A DNA stretch of 64,000 bases, from assembly GCA_016710785.1 (NCBI GenBank), contig JADJUE010000012.1:1-64000 (forward strand), written 5' to 3'. The notes beneath the pieces were generated by a model. It was not told the origin of the DNA. It worked only from the letters and a program-made list of their open reading frames with translations, and searched no databases. The position numbers and the translations under genes were made by a program. This DNA is from Candidatus Epilinea brevis (GTDB lineage: Bacteria; Chloroflexota; Anaerolineae; Epilineales; Epilineaceae). This document shows, piece after piece, positions 20,832-30,703 of the stretch; the first letter of the stretch is position 1; each line of letters opens with the position of its first letter.

Positions 20832-23800
20832 ATCGCCGTCAGGTCCTCGCCTCGCGGGGCCAGGTAGGCGTAGCTGCTGTCGCGGGCCAGGGCGCCCAGG
20901 AAGGCGCCGTCGGCGTCAGTGCCCAGGCCCACCGTGAACAGCGAGACATCCGAGGCCCGCGCCAGGGCGGCCAGCTGCAGGGCGCGCGCCTCGGTGCCTT
21001 CGCTGGGTCGGCCGTCCGTCAACAGCACCACCGCGCGGCGCGAGCCTTCGCGGCCGCGGGATTCCAGCTCTGCCAGTGACTTCTCCAGGCCCAGGTCGAT
21101 GCGCGTGCCCGTGCCCAGCAGCAGCTGGTCCAAGCGGCGGCTGACCGCCTCGAAATCCTGGGTGATCACGTATTCGCGCCGCGCCTGGCCATCGAAGCTC
21201 ACCAGGCCCACCCGGTCGGTACGCGGCTCCATCTCCGCCAGCAGGCCGCGCGCCGCAGCCACCGCCGCCGCCAGCTTGGCGCCCTGCATCGAGGAGGAGC
21301 TGTCCAGGGCCAACACCAGATCCACGCCCACCTGGCGCTTGATCAGGCAGGCCTCCTTCAGGACCACCGGCAGGTAGACCCGGCCCGGCACGGGCGGCGG
21401 CGTGGGTGAGGCCGGGCCCAGCACCAGCACCTGGGGCACGGCAAAGTCGAAGCTGTAGCGCCGGCCGTCCGCGGTGTAGCTGGCCGTGGCCAGGCGGTTG
21501 GTGGGCAGGCGACCGGTGCGCTGCGGCGTCACCCTGAGGCTGAAGCGCAGCCCCCCCGCCGGTGCCACCGGCAGCTGCCAGGTCACCGACCCCGCGTCCT
21601 GGGCCGCGGGCGGCGGCTGGATCGAGGCCGGGTCCAGGCGCATGTCCGCGCCCATCTCGTCGCGCAAGGTCAGGTCGGTGGCCACCACCTCGCCCACCGT
21701 TCCGCTGAGCTGGCTGTAGATGCCCGTCAGCTGGTCCGGCGAAGGGGCGAAGAAGTAGCGCTCGGCGTCGCCGGCGATGGCCACCAGCAGCTCGGTGACC
21801 ACGTCGTCGCCCAGGCCCACCACGTACACCAGGCCCCCTCGGCCGCGGGCGCGGGCCGCCGTGCGCAGGGCGTCGATGTAGGGCTGGCCGTCGCGGGTGG
21901 GCTTGCCGTCGGTCATCAGCAGCAGCACCGGCAGGGCCCCCGGCCGACCGGCCTCCGCCAGATGGTCCTGGGCCCGCTCCAGGGCCGTGCCGATATCCGT
22001 GCTGCCGTCGGAGCGGATGCTGTCCAGGACGGCGCGCAAGGCCGCACCGTCGGCCGTCAGAGGTTGGTCCAGAGAGGCCAGGTCGGAGAAGGAGACCAGG
22101 CCGGCGCGGTGGCGCGACAGGTCCAGCTGGGAGACGAAGCGGCTGGCCGCCGCCCGCGCCGCGTCCAGCTTGAGCCCGCTCATCGAGCTGGAGCGGTCCA
22201 GCACCAGCATGATGTCCGCCTGCCGCTGCGTGCCGGCCCGGCATTGGATGTCCAGGCCCAGTTCGATGGACACCGATTCCCCCAGGGTGACGATGTCCGG
22301 CGCGGCGCGCTTGCTGCCCGTCACCGTGCAGGGCGGCGTGCCCGGCGGGGTGGCCGTGGGCGGCGGGCCGCCGCCGGCCGGGTCGTAGACGAAGATGGAT
22401 TCCGACACGGCGTCGATGGCGTAGAGGCGGCCGCCGGCCCCGGCGGCGATGTCGCGCAGGCGCACGTGACCGCGGCGCGGCGCCGGGTCCGGCTGGATGA
22501 GGCCCAAGGGGGCGCCGACGGCGCTGAAGGCCGCCACCTGCCCGTCGGCGCGCAGCACGAAGACGGTCCCGTCGGGGGCCACCGAGATGCGCTCGCCGCC
22601 CTGGTTGGCCGCGATCTCCCAGCCACCTATGCGGCGACCGTTGGCGGCCTCGAAGCGGTGGACCAGGCGGTCTGCGCCGCCCACGCCCCAGAGGGCGCCG
22701 TCGGGGCCTAGGTCCAGGTCGATCAGCCAGCCGTAAGGCGCGTCGGCGGGCCGGTGGCTACGGATGGGGTCGCGCCGCCCGGGGTCCTGGTCGAAGACCG
22801 TCAGCTGGCGGCGCATGGCGTCCGTGGCGTAGACCGCGCCGCCATCGGCGGCCAGGCCCAGGCCGCTCAGGCAGTCGCAGGCCTTGTCCCACACCCGCGC
22901 GCCGGCGGCCGTCAGCTTGCGCAGGCCCACCGTGCCCTGCACCGGGGCCGAGGCCACGTAGACCGCACCGTCAGCGGCCACGGTCAGGTCCTCGCCGCCG
23001 CCGGCGTCCAGCAGGGCCAGCGGGCGGCCGTCGGCGGCCGCCAGGCGGCGCACCACCCCCAGGCCGGCGTCGATGATCAGCAAGGAGCCGTCGGGAGCCA
23101 CATCCAAGGCCGCCGGCGCCAGGAAGGCCGGATGGTCGAGGGGGCGCGCAAGGCTGGCGGCCAGCAGGCGTCCGCTGGCCAGGTCCAGCTGCCGCAGGCC
23201 CTGACGGCCGTCGGGCGCCCCGCCGCCGCTGGCGACGGCCAGACGCGAACCGCCCACCGCCAGGCCGCGGGCCGGGGCGAAGGCCTCGCCGGCCGGGGGC
23301 GGCGGCAGGTCGGCCTGCCGGCTGCCGTCAGCGCTGAAGACGGCGACGCGGTCCAGGACGGCGCTGGCCGCATCCGCGGGATAGAGGGCCAACAGACGCC
23401 CGCCGGCGGCGTCCACGGCCACGGCGCGGACCCCGGCCAGCGGAATGACCCGCTCCACCGGCAGGCCGCCGGCGCTGAAGATCTGCAGACGGCCGTTGCC
23501 CGCGTCGGCCACCGCCACCCGTCCGTCGGGCAGCACCGCCAGGTCCTCCGGATACTCCATCTGCCCCGGCGCGGAGCCGGTGTCGCCCCAACCGCCCAGC
23601 CAGGCCCCGGTAGCGCTGAAGCGGTCGATGAAGCCCCAGGGCAGGCGGCTGAGGACGTAGACCTCGCCGCTGGCGGGCGCCACGGCAACGGCATGCGGCG
23701 CGAAGCCGAAGGAAGGCCCGCCGGAGCGCCATTGCCCGATGGGGCTGCCATCGAGGCGGAAGATGGCCACGCGGCGGTTGCCGCTGTCCACCACGTAGAC

Positions 23801-24187
23801 GCGGTCGCGGCCCAGGTCCACGGCCAGGTCCCGCGGCGCGCGCAGCTGCGCGGCCCCGTCGCCGCGTCCGCCGAAGCTGCTGAGGGTGGCCCCATTGGGG
23901 TCGATGGTCACCACCCGGTCATGGCCCGTGTCGGCCACCAGGAAGCTACCCCCCGCGCCGGGGGCCACGCCGCCGGGCTCCAGCAGGCTCTCGGGCGCAT
24001 GGCCGCTGTTCCAGACGGCGCTGCGCGCCCAGGCCTGGGCGCCCGTCTGCGCCTGCCGGGCCGTGGCCGGGCCCTGCGGCGCGACGGCCAGACCCAGTCC
24101 GATGGCGGCCAAGAGGAGCGCCAGGGCGCCGGGGCGCCGCGCGGGATGCAGCAGGCGGGGATGGGCAGATGGCAGCATGGGCAGCAT
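20795..24187 (-). CDS. Secreted NHL-repeat protein with two VWA domains
   Basis: 1130 residues. Signal peptide at residues 13-45 (ALALLLAAIGLGLAVAP, then ARQAQ). Residues about 60-610 are beta-propeller repeats of NHL type (for example DLAVDLGRDRVYVVDSGNRR). A first VWA domain has the MIDAS motif DRSSS near residue 661 and the TDGKPTRDG segment. A Pro-rich linker with GRVYLPVVLKE follows, then a second VWA domain with DSSSS near residue 960 and TDGRPSEG. MIDAS residues suggest metal-dependent binding of protein or polymer ligands at the cell surface. It follows the glmS - glycosyltransferase - VanZ operon by 63 bases and may be co-transcribed. Its last ~310 codons are duplicated at 5893-6840 and 13352-14308. 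Confidence 0.88.
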   Translation of the reverse strand: MLPMLPSAHPRLLHPARRPGALALLLAAIGLGLAVAPQGPATARQAQTGAQAWARSAVWNSGHAPESLLEPGGVAPGAGGSFLVADTGHDRVVTIDPNGATLSSFGGRGDGAAQLRAPRDLAVDLGRDRVYVVDSGNRRVAIFRLDGSPIGQWRSGGPSFGFAPHAVAVAPASGEVYVLSRLPWGFIDRFSATGAWLGGWGDTGSAPGQMEYPEDLAVLPDGRVAVADAGNGRLQIFSAGGLPVERVIPLAGVRAVAVDAAGGRLLALYPADAASAVLDRVAVFSADGSRQADLPPPPAGEAFAPARGLAVGGSRLAVASGGGAPDGRQGLRQLDLASGRLLAASLARPLDHPAFLAPAALDVAPDGSLLIIDAGLGVVRRLAAADGRPLALLDAGGGEDLTVAADGAVYVASAPVQGTVGLRKLTAAGARVWDKACDCLSGLGLAADGGAVYATDAMRRQLTVFDQDPGRRDPIRSHRPADAPYGWLIDLDLGPDGALWGVGGADRLVHRFEAANGRRIGGWEIAANQGGERISVAPDGTVFVLRADGQVAAFSAVGAPLGLIQPDPAPRRGHVRLRDIAAGAGGRLYAIDAVSESIFVYDPAGGGPPPTATPPGTPPCTVTGSKRAAPDIVTLGESVSIELGLDIQCRAGTQRQADIMLVLDRSSSMSGLKLDAARAAASRFVSQLDLSRHRAGLVSFSDLASLDQPLTADGAALRAVLDSIRSDGSTDIGTALERAQDHLAEAGRPGALPVLLLMTDGKPTRDGQPYIDALRTAARARGRGGLVYVVGLGDDVVTELLVAIAGDAERYFFAPSPDQLTGIYSQLSGTVGEVVATDLTLRDEMGADMRLDPASIQPPPAAQDAGSVTWQLPVAPAGGLRFSLRVTPQRTGRLPTNRLATASYTADGRRYSFDFAVPQVLVLGPASPTPPPVPGRVYLPVVLKEACLIKRQVGVDLVLALDSSSSMQGAKLAAAVAAARGLLAEMEPRTDRVGLVSFDGQARREYVITQDFEAVSRRLDQLLLGTGTRIDLGLEKSLAELESRGREGSRRAVVLLTDGRPSEGTEARALQLAALARASDVSLFTVGLGTDADGAFLGALARDSSYAYLAPRGEDLTAIYRRIAVSLPCR

Positions 24188-24250
24188 GGCTTCGCGTTCC
24201 TCGGGACAGGGGGCGGGGATGGGGTAGAACGCGGCGGGCGGGGATGGGGG

Positions 24251-24625
24251 TTACTGGCGATCCGGCCGCCGGCGCCGCAGGACGGCCATGGCCGCCAAGG
24301 CGCCCACGGCGTCGATCGCCACATCGCGCACCCGGCCCGTGCGCCCCGGCACGAAGGTCTGATGCCATTCGTCGCTGGCCGCCCACAGCAGGCAGATGGC
24401 CAGGGCCTGCGCCTCAGCGGTCGGCGAGGCCCGCCCCTCGGGGGCCAGGGCCCGCAGCCAGAACCGGAAGAGCAGGGCATAGGCCAGGGCGTGCAGGCTC
24501 TTCTTGACCACGAAGTCCTGCCAACCCACGCCCACCTGCGGCAGGTCCGGCCGGTCGCTGAACCCGTAGATGAGGGCCATCCAGGCCAGGGGCGGCAGGT
24601 AGCGGGAGGTCAGCGACGGCCTCAT
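24251..24625 (-). CDS. VanZ-like small membrane protein
   Basis: 124 residues. Hydrophobic segments at about 6-20 (YLPPLAWMALIYGFSD), 43-60 (LHALAYALLFRFWL), 73-85 and 105-117, with the VanZ-family pattern KSLHALAYALL and SDEWHQTFVPGRTGRVRDVAIDAVGA. VanZ-like proteins are poorly understood; some affect glycopeptide response. The start ATG overlaps the TGA stop of the glycosyltransferase (ATGA), indicating translational coupling. Family assignment rests on the histidine, DEWHQ and GR-DV-ID-G pattern. Confidence 0.85.
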   Translation of the reverse strand: MRPSLTSRYLPPLAWMALIYGFSDRPDLPQVGVGWQDFVVKKSLHALAYALLFRFWLRALAPEGRASPTAEAQALAICLLWAASDEWHQTFVPGRTGRVRDVAIDAVGALAAMAVLRRRRPDRQ

Positions 24626-25855
24626 GGTCGCTCGCTCCTGTACAGGCCCAGGACCTTTGGCGCCAGGAGCGACCAGCGGAACTGCTCCCGCACCCGCGCC
24701 TGGGCGCCGGCCGCCAGGCGCGCCCGCAGATCGGCATCGTCCAGCAGGTCGCTCACCGCCGCGGCGAAGGCCGCGGCGTCGCCCGGCGCAACCAGCAAGC
24801 CGCTCTGCCCGTCGACGATGACCTCCGCGTTCTGCCCCACGGCCGATGCCACCACCGGCAGACCGGCCGCCAGCAGCTCCAGCAGCTTCACCGAAGACTT
24901 GCTGCGGTTGACCAGGGTGTCGTCGAAGGGGTAGATGGCCACATCGGCGCCGGCCATGAGCGCGGCCAGCTGCGCCGGCTCCACCCAGCCGCGGTCGTCG
25001 ATGGCCCCTTCCAGGCCGCGCGCGGCGGCCAGGGCCGGCAGACGCCGCTCCTCCTGGAAGAGGCCCTGTCCGGCCACCAGCAGGCGCGCTTCGGGATGCC
25101 GCCGGCGCAGGGCGGCCAGCATCTCCAGCAGGAAGTCCAGGCCAAACTCGAAGAAACGGGTGTAGAGGAGGAGGGTGGCCGGGGGATGCGCGGGAGGCGG
25201 GGAGGCGGGGCCGATCCCCCGGCTCCCTCCCCCAAAGCGGTGGGGGGAGGGGAAGCCTCAGGGAAGGCGTCGTCGATGGCGTTGGGCAGGTAGAGGACGC
25301 GGGCGGGGGGAGCGCCCAGGGACCAGACGAGTGTTTCCAGGGCGCGGCTGGCCACCGTCACGGCGTCGGCGTGGCGGCCGAGGCCGGCGCGCTCCTGCCA
25401 GGCGAAGAAGCGGCGCTGCCAGGCAGGATAGGGCTCCAGGTCGTTCCAGCCGCCCGGGCCCTCCCAGTCGTCGCTGTCCAGGATGAGGCGCGGGCCCGCA
25501 GCGCCGGTCAGGCCGCGCCGCAGGCGCAGCAGGAGCAGGGCCAGGTGGCTGTAGGCCTTGGGCTTGAAGGCGTGGACCACATCCGGCTCCAGGGCCAGGG
25601 CGAGGCGGGCCATACGGGCGGCGACGATCAGGTGGCCCAGACCGGGCAGGCGCAGGCCGCCGAGGGAGACGTTGACCAGGCGCAGGCCCGGCACGGCGTC
25701 CTCCCAGGCGCGGTCGGCTTCCTCGGGCCGCTGCCAGGGCGGCATGATGACGGTGACCTCATGCCCCAGGCGCGCCAGGGCCCGTGCCAGCGGCAGGGCC
25801 CGGGCGCGCATGGTGCCCTTGGGCGCGAGGCCGAAAGGCCCCAGGAAGACCAGCC

Positions 25856-25859
<4 letters not shown>
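24622..25859 (-). pseudogene. GT4-type glycosyltransferase interrupted by a frameshift at an inserted palindrome
   Basis: N-terminal half from ATG 25857-25859: MRLVFLGPFGLAPKGTMRAR, a GT-B N-domain. C-terminal half in another frame from about 25170 leftward: TRFFEFGLDFLLEMLAALRR, then VAIYPFDDTLVNRSKSSVKLLELLAAGLPVVAS, the nucleotide-sugar-binding region of GT4 enzymes. The break lies in a C/G-rich palindromic stretch (25190-25255) in the loop after YLPNAIDDAFPE that is not normal for the family. One base change in its C run restores the frame, so it may be a sequencing error in a functional gene. ATG overlaps the glmS stop (ATGA), so it is an operon member. It likely adds sugars to cell-envelope glycans; donor unknown. 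Confidence 0.8.
25225..25251. repeat. Palindromic C/G-rich element inside the glycosyltransferase gene
   Basis: CCCTCCCCC (25225-25233) and GGGGGAGGG (25243-25251) are exact inverted repeats around AAAGCGGTG; the stem extends one or two pairs inward. It resembles short REP-like intergenic palindromes but lies in coding sequence. I saw no second copy in the window. Confidence 0.6.
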
Positions 25860-27706
<1,847 letters not shown>

Positions 27707-27884
27707 GGATCCCTCTCCAGTTCGTTGGCGCCGCGAGCGGCCAGACGACGGCCGGCGCGGCGTGGCTGGGGCCGGCCCCCCGGCAAGCGGGCGACGGGCG
27801 CTGCGCCACGTCGCCCCCACAAACGGGGACGGCCTTGAACTGGCACCGCCGACCTCTTGTCCCCCCGGTCACCCGGTGGCTTTG

Positions 27885-28146
27885 CGGCCGGCTCTGGTCT
27901 GCGCCAAGGCGACGCAGGATGGGAGAGGGTCGTACCAGGGGCCGTGCCAGGCCCCGGAGGCATCCACCGATCGATCGATTTTCACCGCGCCTGAAGCGCC
28001 GCTTGGCCCGGAGCGTCCGGGAACCTCCACCTCGTCATCTCCCCCGCCCTTTCGACGGCCGCCACCCGCCGAAGGGTTGCCGCGCAGCCGACGGGAGCAA
28101 GGCCCCGAAGCCGGGCGCGGCGCGCTGGGGAGACCTGGTGCTCGTC
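27885..28146 (-). ncRNA. Candidate glmS ribozyme/riboswitch with enlarged P1 loop
   Basis: Read on the minus strand upstream of glmS. GACGA|GCACC puts the cleavage site between 28142 and 28141. P1 is TCTCCCC (28133-28127) with GGGGAGA (28044-28038), immediately followed by the hallmark TGACGAGG (28037-28030). GGAGG (28028-28024) pairs with CCTCC (27960-27956), just after GGTGGATG, where the consensus as I remember it has GGCGGATG. CACC (28140-28137) pairs with GGTG (27968-27965), a compensatory change from the usual CGCC/GGCG of P2.2. P3 is GGGGCC/GGCCCC (27955-27950, 27943-27938). A further stem CTGCG/CGCAG lies near 27900-27917. The P1 loop is about 82 bases and P2 carries an insert of about 45; both are peripheral. 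GlcN6P would trigger self-cleavage and lower glmS expression. The 3' limit is approximate. Confidence 0.75.
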
Positions 28147-28194
28147 TGCCCTCTGTCAGGATGTGGTGTGGGTCGCTGAGCGGCTCCTCGAGCA

Positions 28195-28217
28195 GCGACA
28201 GGCCATGGGCCTGTCGC
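28195..28217. repeat. Perfect 10-base inverted repeat upstream of the glmS leader
   Basis: GCGACAGGCC (28195-28204), spacer ATG, GGCCTGTCGC (28208-28217). It lies between the candidate glmS promoter and the ribozyme, inside the predicted leader. There is no T run on either strand, so it is an operator or RNA hairpin rather than a simple terminator. Confidence 0.5.
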
Positions 28218-28235
28218 GCGGACCGGATGCGGGTG

Positions 28236-28264
28236 ATGATAGGGGGCGGGGCGAGGGGCGGCAA
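28236..28264 (-). promoter_or_regulatory. Candidate sigma-70 promoter for the glmS operon
   Basis: Minus strand: -35 TTGCCG (28264-28259), 17-base spacer, -10 TATCAT (28241-28236). A transcript would start near 28229, about 87 bases before the ribozyme cleavage site. Confidence 0.45.
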
Positions 28265-28305
28265 GGAAGCGTGCCCGCCAGGCCGGGCCCCAGGCGCCGC
28301 GCCCC

Positions 28306-29838
28306 TCAGCGCCCGGCCAGCACCCAGCTGGGCCGCGACGCCGCCTGACGCAGCAGGGGCACCTCGCCGTCGCCGACCAGGTCCTCCAGCCACAGCCCGG
28401 TCTCGTCCGCGCGCGCCGCCAAGGTGCCTCCGGGAGCGATGGCCCAGTCGCCGGCGGCGGCGACGGAGCGGGCCAGGGGGCGGATGCGCGGTTGGCCATC
28501 CGGCCCGCTGCCCGCCCGCAGGTCGATGGCCAGCAGGCGGCGGCCGCCGGGATCCGCGGCGGCGGTCAGCACCAGCAGCCGGCCGTCGGGCCGGGCGAAG
28601 ACGGTCTGGGGGCGGCTCTCGGGCGGCAGCAGCCGGTCCACCTGCAGGGGATCACCCAGGGTCAAGAGCTGCAGTCCGGTGCCCGCCAGCCACAGCGCGG
28701 GGCGGTCCGGCAGCCAGCCGACCGCCGCGGGAAGCGGCAAGGGCAGGGTGAGGATCCGCGGCGGATCGACGCTCAGGTCCAGGGCCAGCAGCTGGTCCTC
28801 GTCCGGCGCCTGCGCCGCATCCGCCGCATCCACTTCGTCCGCCTGAGCCGCTTGAGCCGGGCCGCGGGCCAGCAGCCAGCGGCCGTCGGCCGACCAACCC
28901 AGGGGCAGGCCGCGGATGCCCAGGTCGCGCGGCAGGCTGTCCCCCAGGCCCAGCAGGCGCAGCCGGCCGTCGGAATAGGCCAGACGGCGGCCGTCGCGCG
29001 ACCAGGCCAGAGCCTGGGCGGGCTGCGGGTCGACGACGGCGCTGCCACCACCCGGCAGGCGCAGGTGCAGGCCGCGCTGGCTGCTGAAGGCCACGGCTCC
29101 GGTGGCGCCCGCCGCGTAGGCGATGACCCCCATCGCCGGTGGGCTGAGCCGCTCCATGGAGCGGCCTGACGCCGGCAGGCGCCAGAGCCCCGTAGGGCTG
29201 CCGGCCAGGAAGTAGAGGTCCGCGGGCAGGATGCGCGGTGCCGCCGCGGAGGCGAGCGGCACGGAGCGGTCCGGCGCGGGAGGCGTCGCTAGCGGCCGGA
29301 AGGCGGCCAGGGTGCCGGCGACGGAGGTGACGGCGCGCGGGGGCGTGGCCCGCGGCGCGGCGGTGGCCAGGACGATGGTCGGTCCGTTCTGGGCCACGGC
29401 AGGCCCGCTGGTGGGGGTCGGCCCCTCCACCAGCACCTGCACGGTGTTGCTGGGCGGCAGGTCCACCGCCAGCAGCCGCACATGGGCCTCGTAGGCCCGC
29501 GCCGCCACATAGCGATGCTCCAGGGTGTACACCCTGACAGGGCGGCCTTCCACACAGCCCTCGGCGGGGGCGATGACCACCTGGCCGTCGTCCCGGCTGT
29601 CCAGAACCCAGGCCACGGTAGGGCAGCTGAAGTCCGTGGCCTCCGCCGGCAGCTCCCCCGACAGGCGCGCCGTGAAGCGCACCGTGAGCGGCGCCGGCCC
29701 GCGCAAGGGCTCCGCGCTCAGCTCCAGCCGCAGGGCGCCGGGCTGCGCCGCCCTGTCCGACGGCGGGCCGTCAGCGGAGTCCACCGGCTGGCAGGCGGCC
29801 AGCAGGATGGCGAGGGGGAGCAGAGCGGTTGCGCGCAT
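28306..29838 (-). CDS. Lipoprotein with PKD-like domain and TolB/WD40-like propeller
   Basis: 510 residues. The signal peptide ends in the lipobox LLAAC (Cys about residue 15), so it is likely a lipoprotein. Residues about 35-135 look like a PKD/Ig-type domain (APLTVRFTARLSGE ... YTLEHRYVAARAY). A Thr/Pro/Ala-rich linker runs to about 205. The rest reads as a TolB-like beta propeller with repeated blades: ALAWSRDGRRLAYSDG, LPLGWSADGRWLLARG, and PRPDGRLL-like strands. It probably acts as an extracytoplasmic binding or scaffold protein; no catalytic motif is visible. Transcribed toward glmS but separated by 600 bases that hold the glmS promoter and ribozyme. Confidence 0.82.
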   Translation of the reverse strand: MRATALLPLAILLAACQPVDSADGPPSDRAAQPGALRLELSAEPLRGPAPLTVRFTARLSGELPAEATDFSCPTVAWVLDSRDDGQVVIAPAEGCVEGRPVRVYTLEHRYVAARAYEAHVRLLAVDLPPSNTVQVLVEGPTPTSGPAVAQNGPTIVLATAAPRATPPRAVTSVAGTLAAFRPLATPPAPDRSVPLASAAAPRILPADLYFLAGSPTGLWRLPASGRSMERLSPPAMGVIAYAAGATGAVAFSSQRGLHLRLPGGGSAVVDPQPAQALAWSRDGRRLAYSDGRLRLLGLGDSLPRDLGIRGLPLGWSADGRWLLARGPAQAAQADEVDAADAAQAPDEDQLLALDLSVDPPRILTLPLPLPAAVGWLPDRPALWLAGTGLQLLTLGDPLQVDRLLPPESRPQTVFARPDGRLLVLTAAADPGGRRLLAIDLRAGSGPDGQPRIRPLARSVAAAGDWAIAPGGTLAARADETGLWLEDLVGDGEVPLLRQAASRPSWVLAGR

Positions 29839-29874
29839 GGGGCTAACGATAGCATGGGGGCGGGAGAGGCCCCG

Positions 29875-30441
29875 TCAGGCGGCCCCCCACACGGCGATCT
29901 CCTCCACGGAGATCAGCGGCCCTTTGCCGATGCCCGGGCAGCGCAAGGCCTCCCATTCCCAGGTGGCGGCATCGGCCAGCAGCTCCGGCCAGAAGGGGTA
30001 GCGGCGGCATTGCGCCGGGCGCGCCTCGTAGACCCGGCAGCGCAGGTCCTCGCCCAGCATGGGGCAGGCGCCGTCGGGCCCGTCGACCAGGCGCAGGGAG
30101 CCGCCGGCGTTGACCACCCACTGCCGGCGGAAGGCGGCCTGGCCCATCGCCAGGGCCAGGGCCATCGCCCGTGCTTCAGCCCGATCCAGACGCACCTGCC
30201 CGGGCCGGCTGCAGCAGGCGCCGCAATCGGGCTGGCAGGCGAAGTGTAGACCGACGGCGGGGAAGGCAGGGGCGGGGTGGGGTTGGTGGCGGGCATGGGG
30301 CTCATAATAGGCTGGCCCACGAACCTGGTATGCGGACGGGGCCGGGGGAGAGCTCGGGAAGTGCGGGACTGCAGCCCATGCCCACTCGCCTGACGCAGGT
30401 CCTTTACCACCCATGAGAATCATCCTGGACATCCCTGGCAA
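29875..30441 (-). CDS. YkgJ-family cysteine-cluster protein
   Basis: 188 residues from the longest start; conserved part from about residue 65. CQPDCGACC begins the family signature, followed by C in ACPMLGEDLRC, CRVYEARPAQCRRYPF and a last RCPG, a pattern of eight or so cysteines thought to bind Zn or an Fe-S cluster (UPF0153). Molecular role is not established. The N-terminal 60 residues are not conserved-looking, and all ATGs (30441, 30432, 30423, 30414) overlap the start of the divergent RHH gene, so the true start is probably further in at a non-ATG codon. Confidence 0.8.
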   Translation of the reverse strand: MPGMSRMILMGGKGPASGEWAWAAVPHFPSSPPAPSAYQVRGPAYYEPHARHQPHPAPAFPAVGLHFACQPDCGACCSRPGQVRLDRAEARAMALALAMGQAAFRRQWVVNAGGSLRLVDGPDGACPMLGEDLRCRVYEARPAQCRRYPFWPELLADAATWEWEALRCPGIGKGPLISVEEIAVWGAA

Positions 30442-30682
30442 CCTCTACTCAAGTGTCAATACAAAGGCCGCCCAAGACGGGCTGTCCCTTGACTCCGTTA
30501 CCACGATGCTTTATCGATCGTGGCTGAACGAATCAGCGGCACCCGTTGTGTTGACCGAAGCCAAGCAGTGGCTGGTGGATTGGATGGCTCTAGGAGCAGA
30601 GTCCTTGCGTGACATTCCAGCCGGTCCGACTGCGACGGTGATCCTCTCGAGGGATCGAGATCGCCTGGAACGTCCGCTTTAG
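30413..30682 (+). CDS. Lower-GC ribbon-helix-helix-like protein (antitoxin-like)
   Basis: 89 residues. MRIILDIPGNLYSSVNTKAA followed by SLDSVTTMLYRSWL fits an RHH DNA-binding domain of the VapB/CopG kind; the C-terminal half (KQWLVDWMALGAESLRDIPAG) has no clear relative. The first 120 coding bases I counted are 55% GC against 78% in a typical neighbouring block, so codon use is foreign and recent transfer is likely. No toxin gene follows: the next gene is a convergent metallophosphoesterase. It may be solitary or a remnant. Confidence 0.6.
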   Translation: MRIILDIPGNLYSSVNTKAAQDGLSLDSVTTMLYRSWLNESAAPVVLTEAKQWLVDWMALGAESLRDIPAGPTATVILSRDRDRLERPL

Positions 30683-30703
30683 GGACTGCCCCGTTCCGCT
30701 CCT

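Larger units (their letters stand above)
14309..21728 (+). repeat. Tandem repeat unit, copy 3 (best preserved)
   Basis: About 7420 bases from the VOC leader to the point in the VWA gene where copies 1 and 2 break off. Here the VWA gene continues uninterrupted to its start at 24187, so this copy marks the right end of the array and the original gene order VOC - Fic - giant protein - RHH - VWA. Confidence 0.92.

Noticed and set aside
1..21728. Insertion sequence or transposon as the cause of the tandem array
   Set aside because: No transposase, integrase, terminal inverted repeats or target-site duplications at the unit borders; the joints share only short CCCGTC-type similarity.
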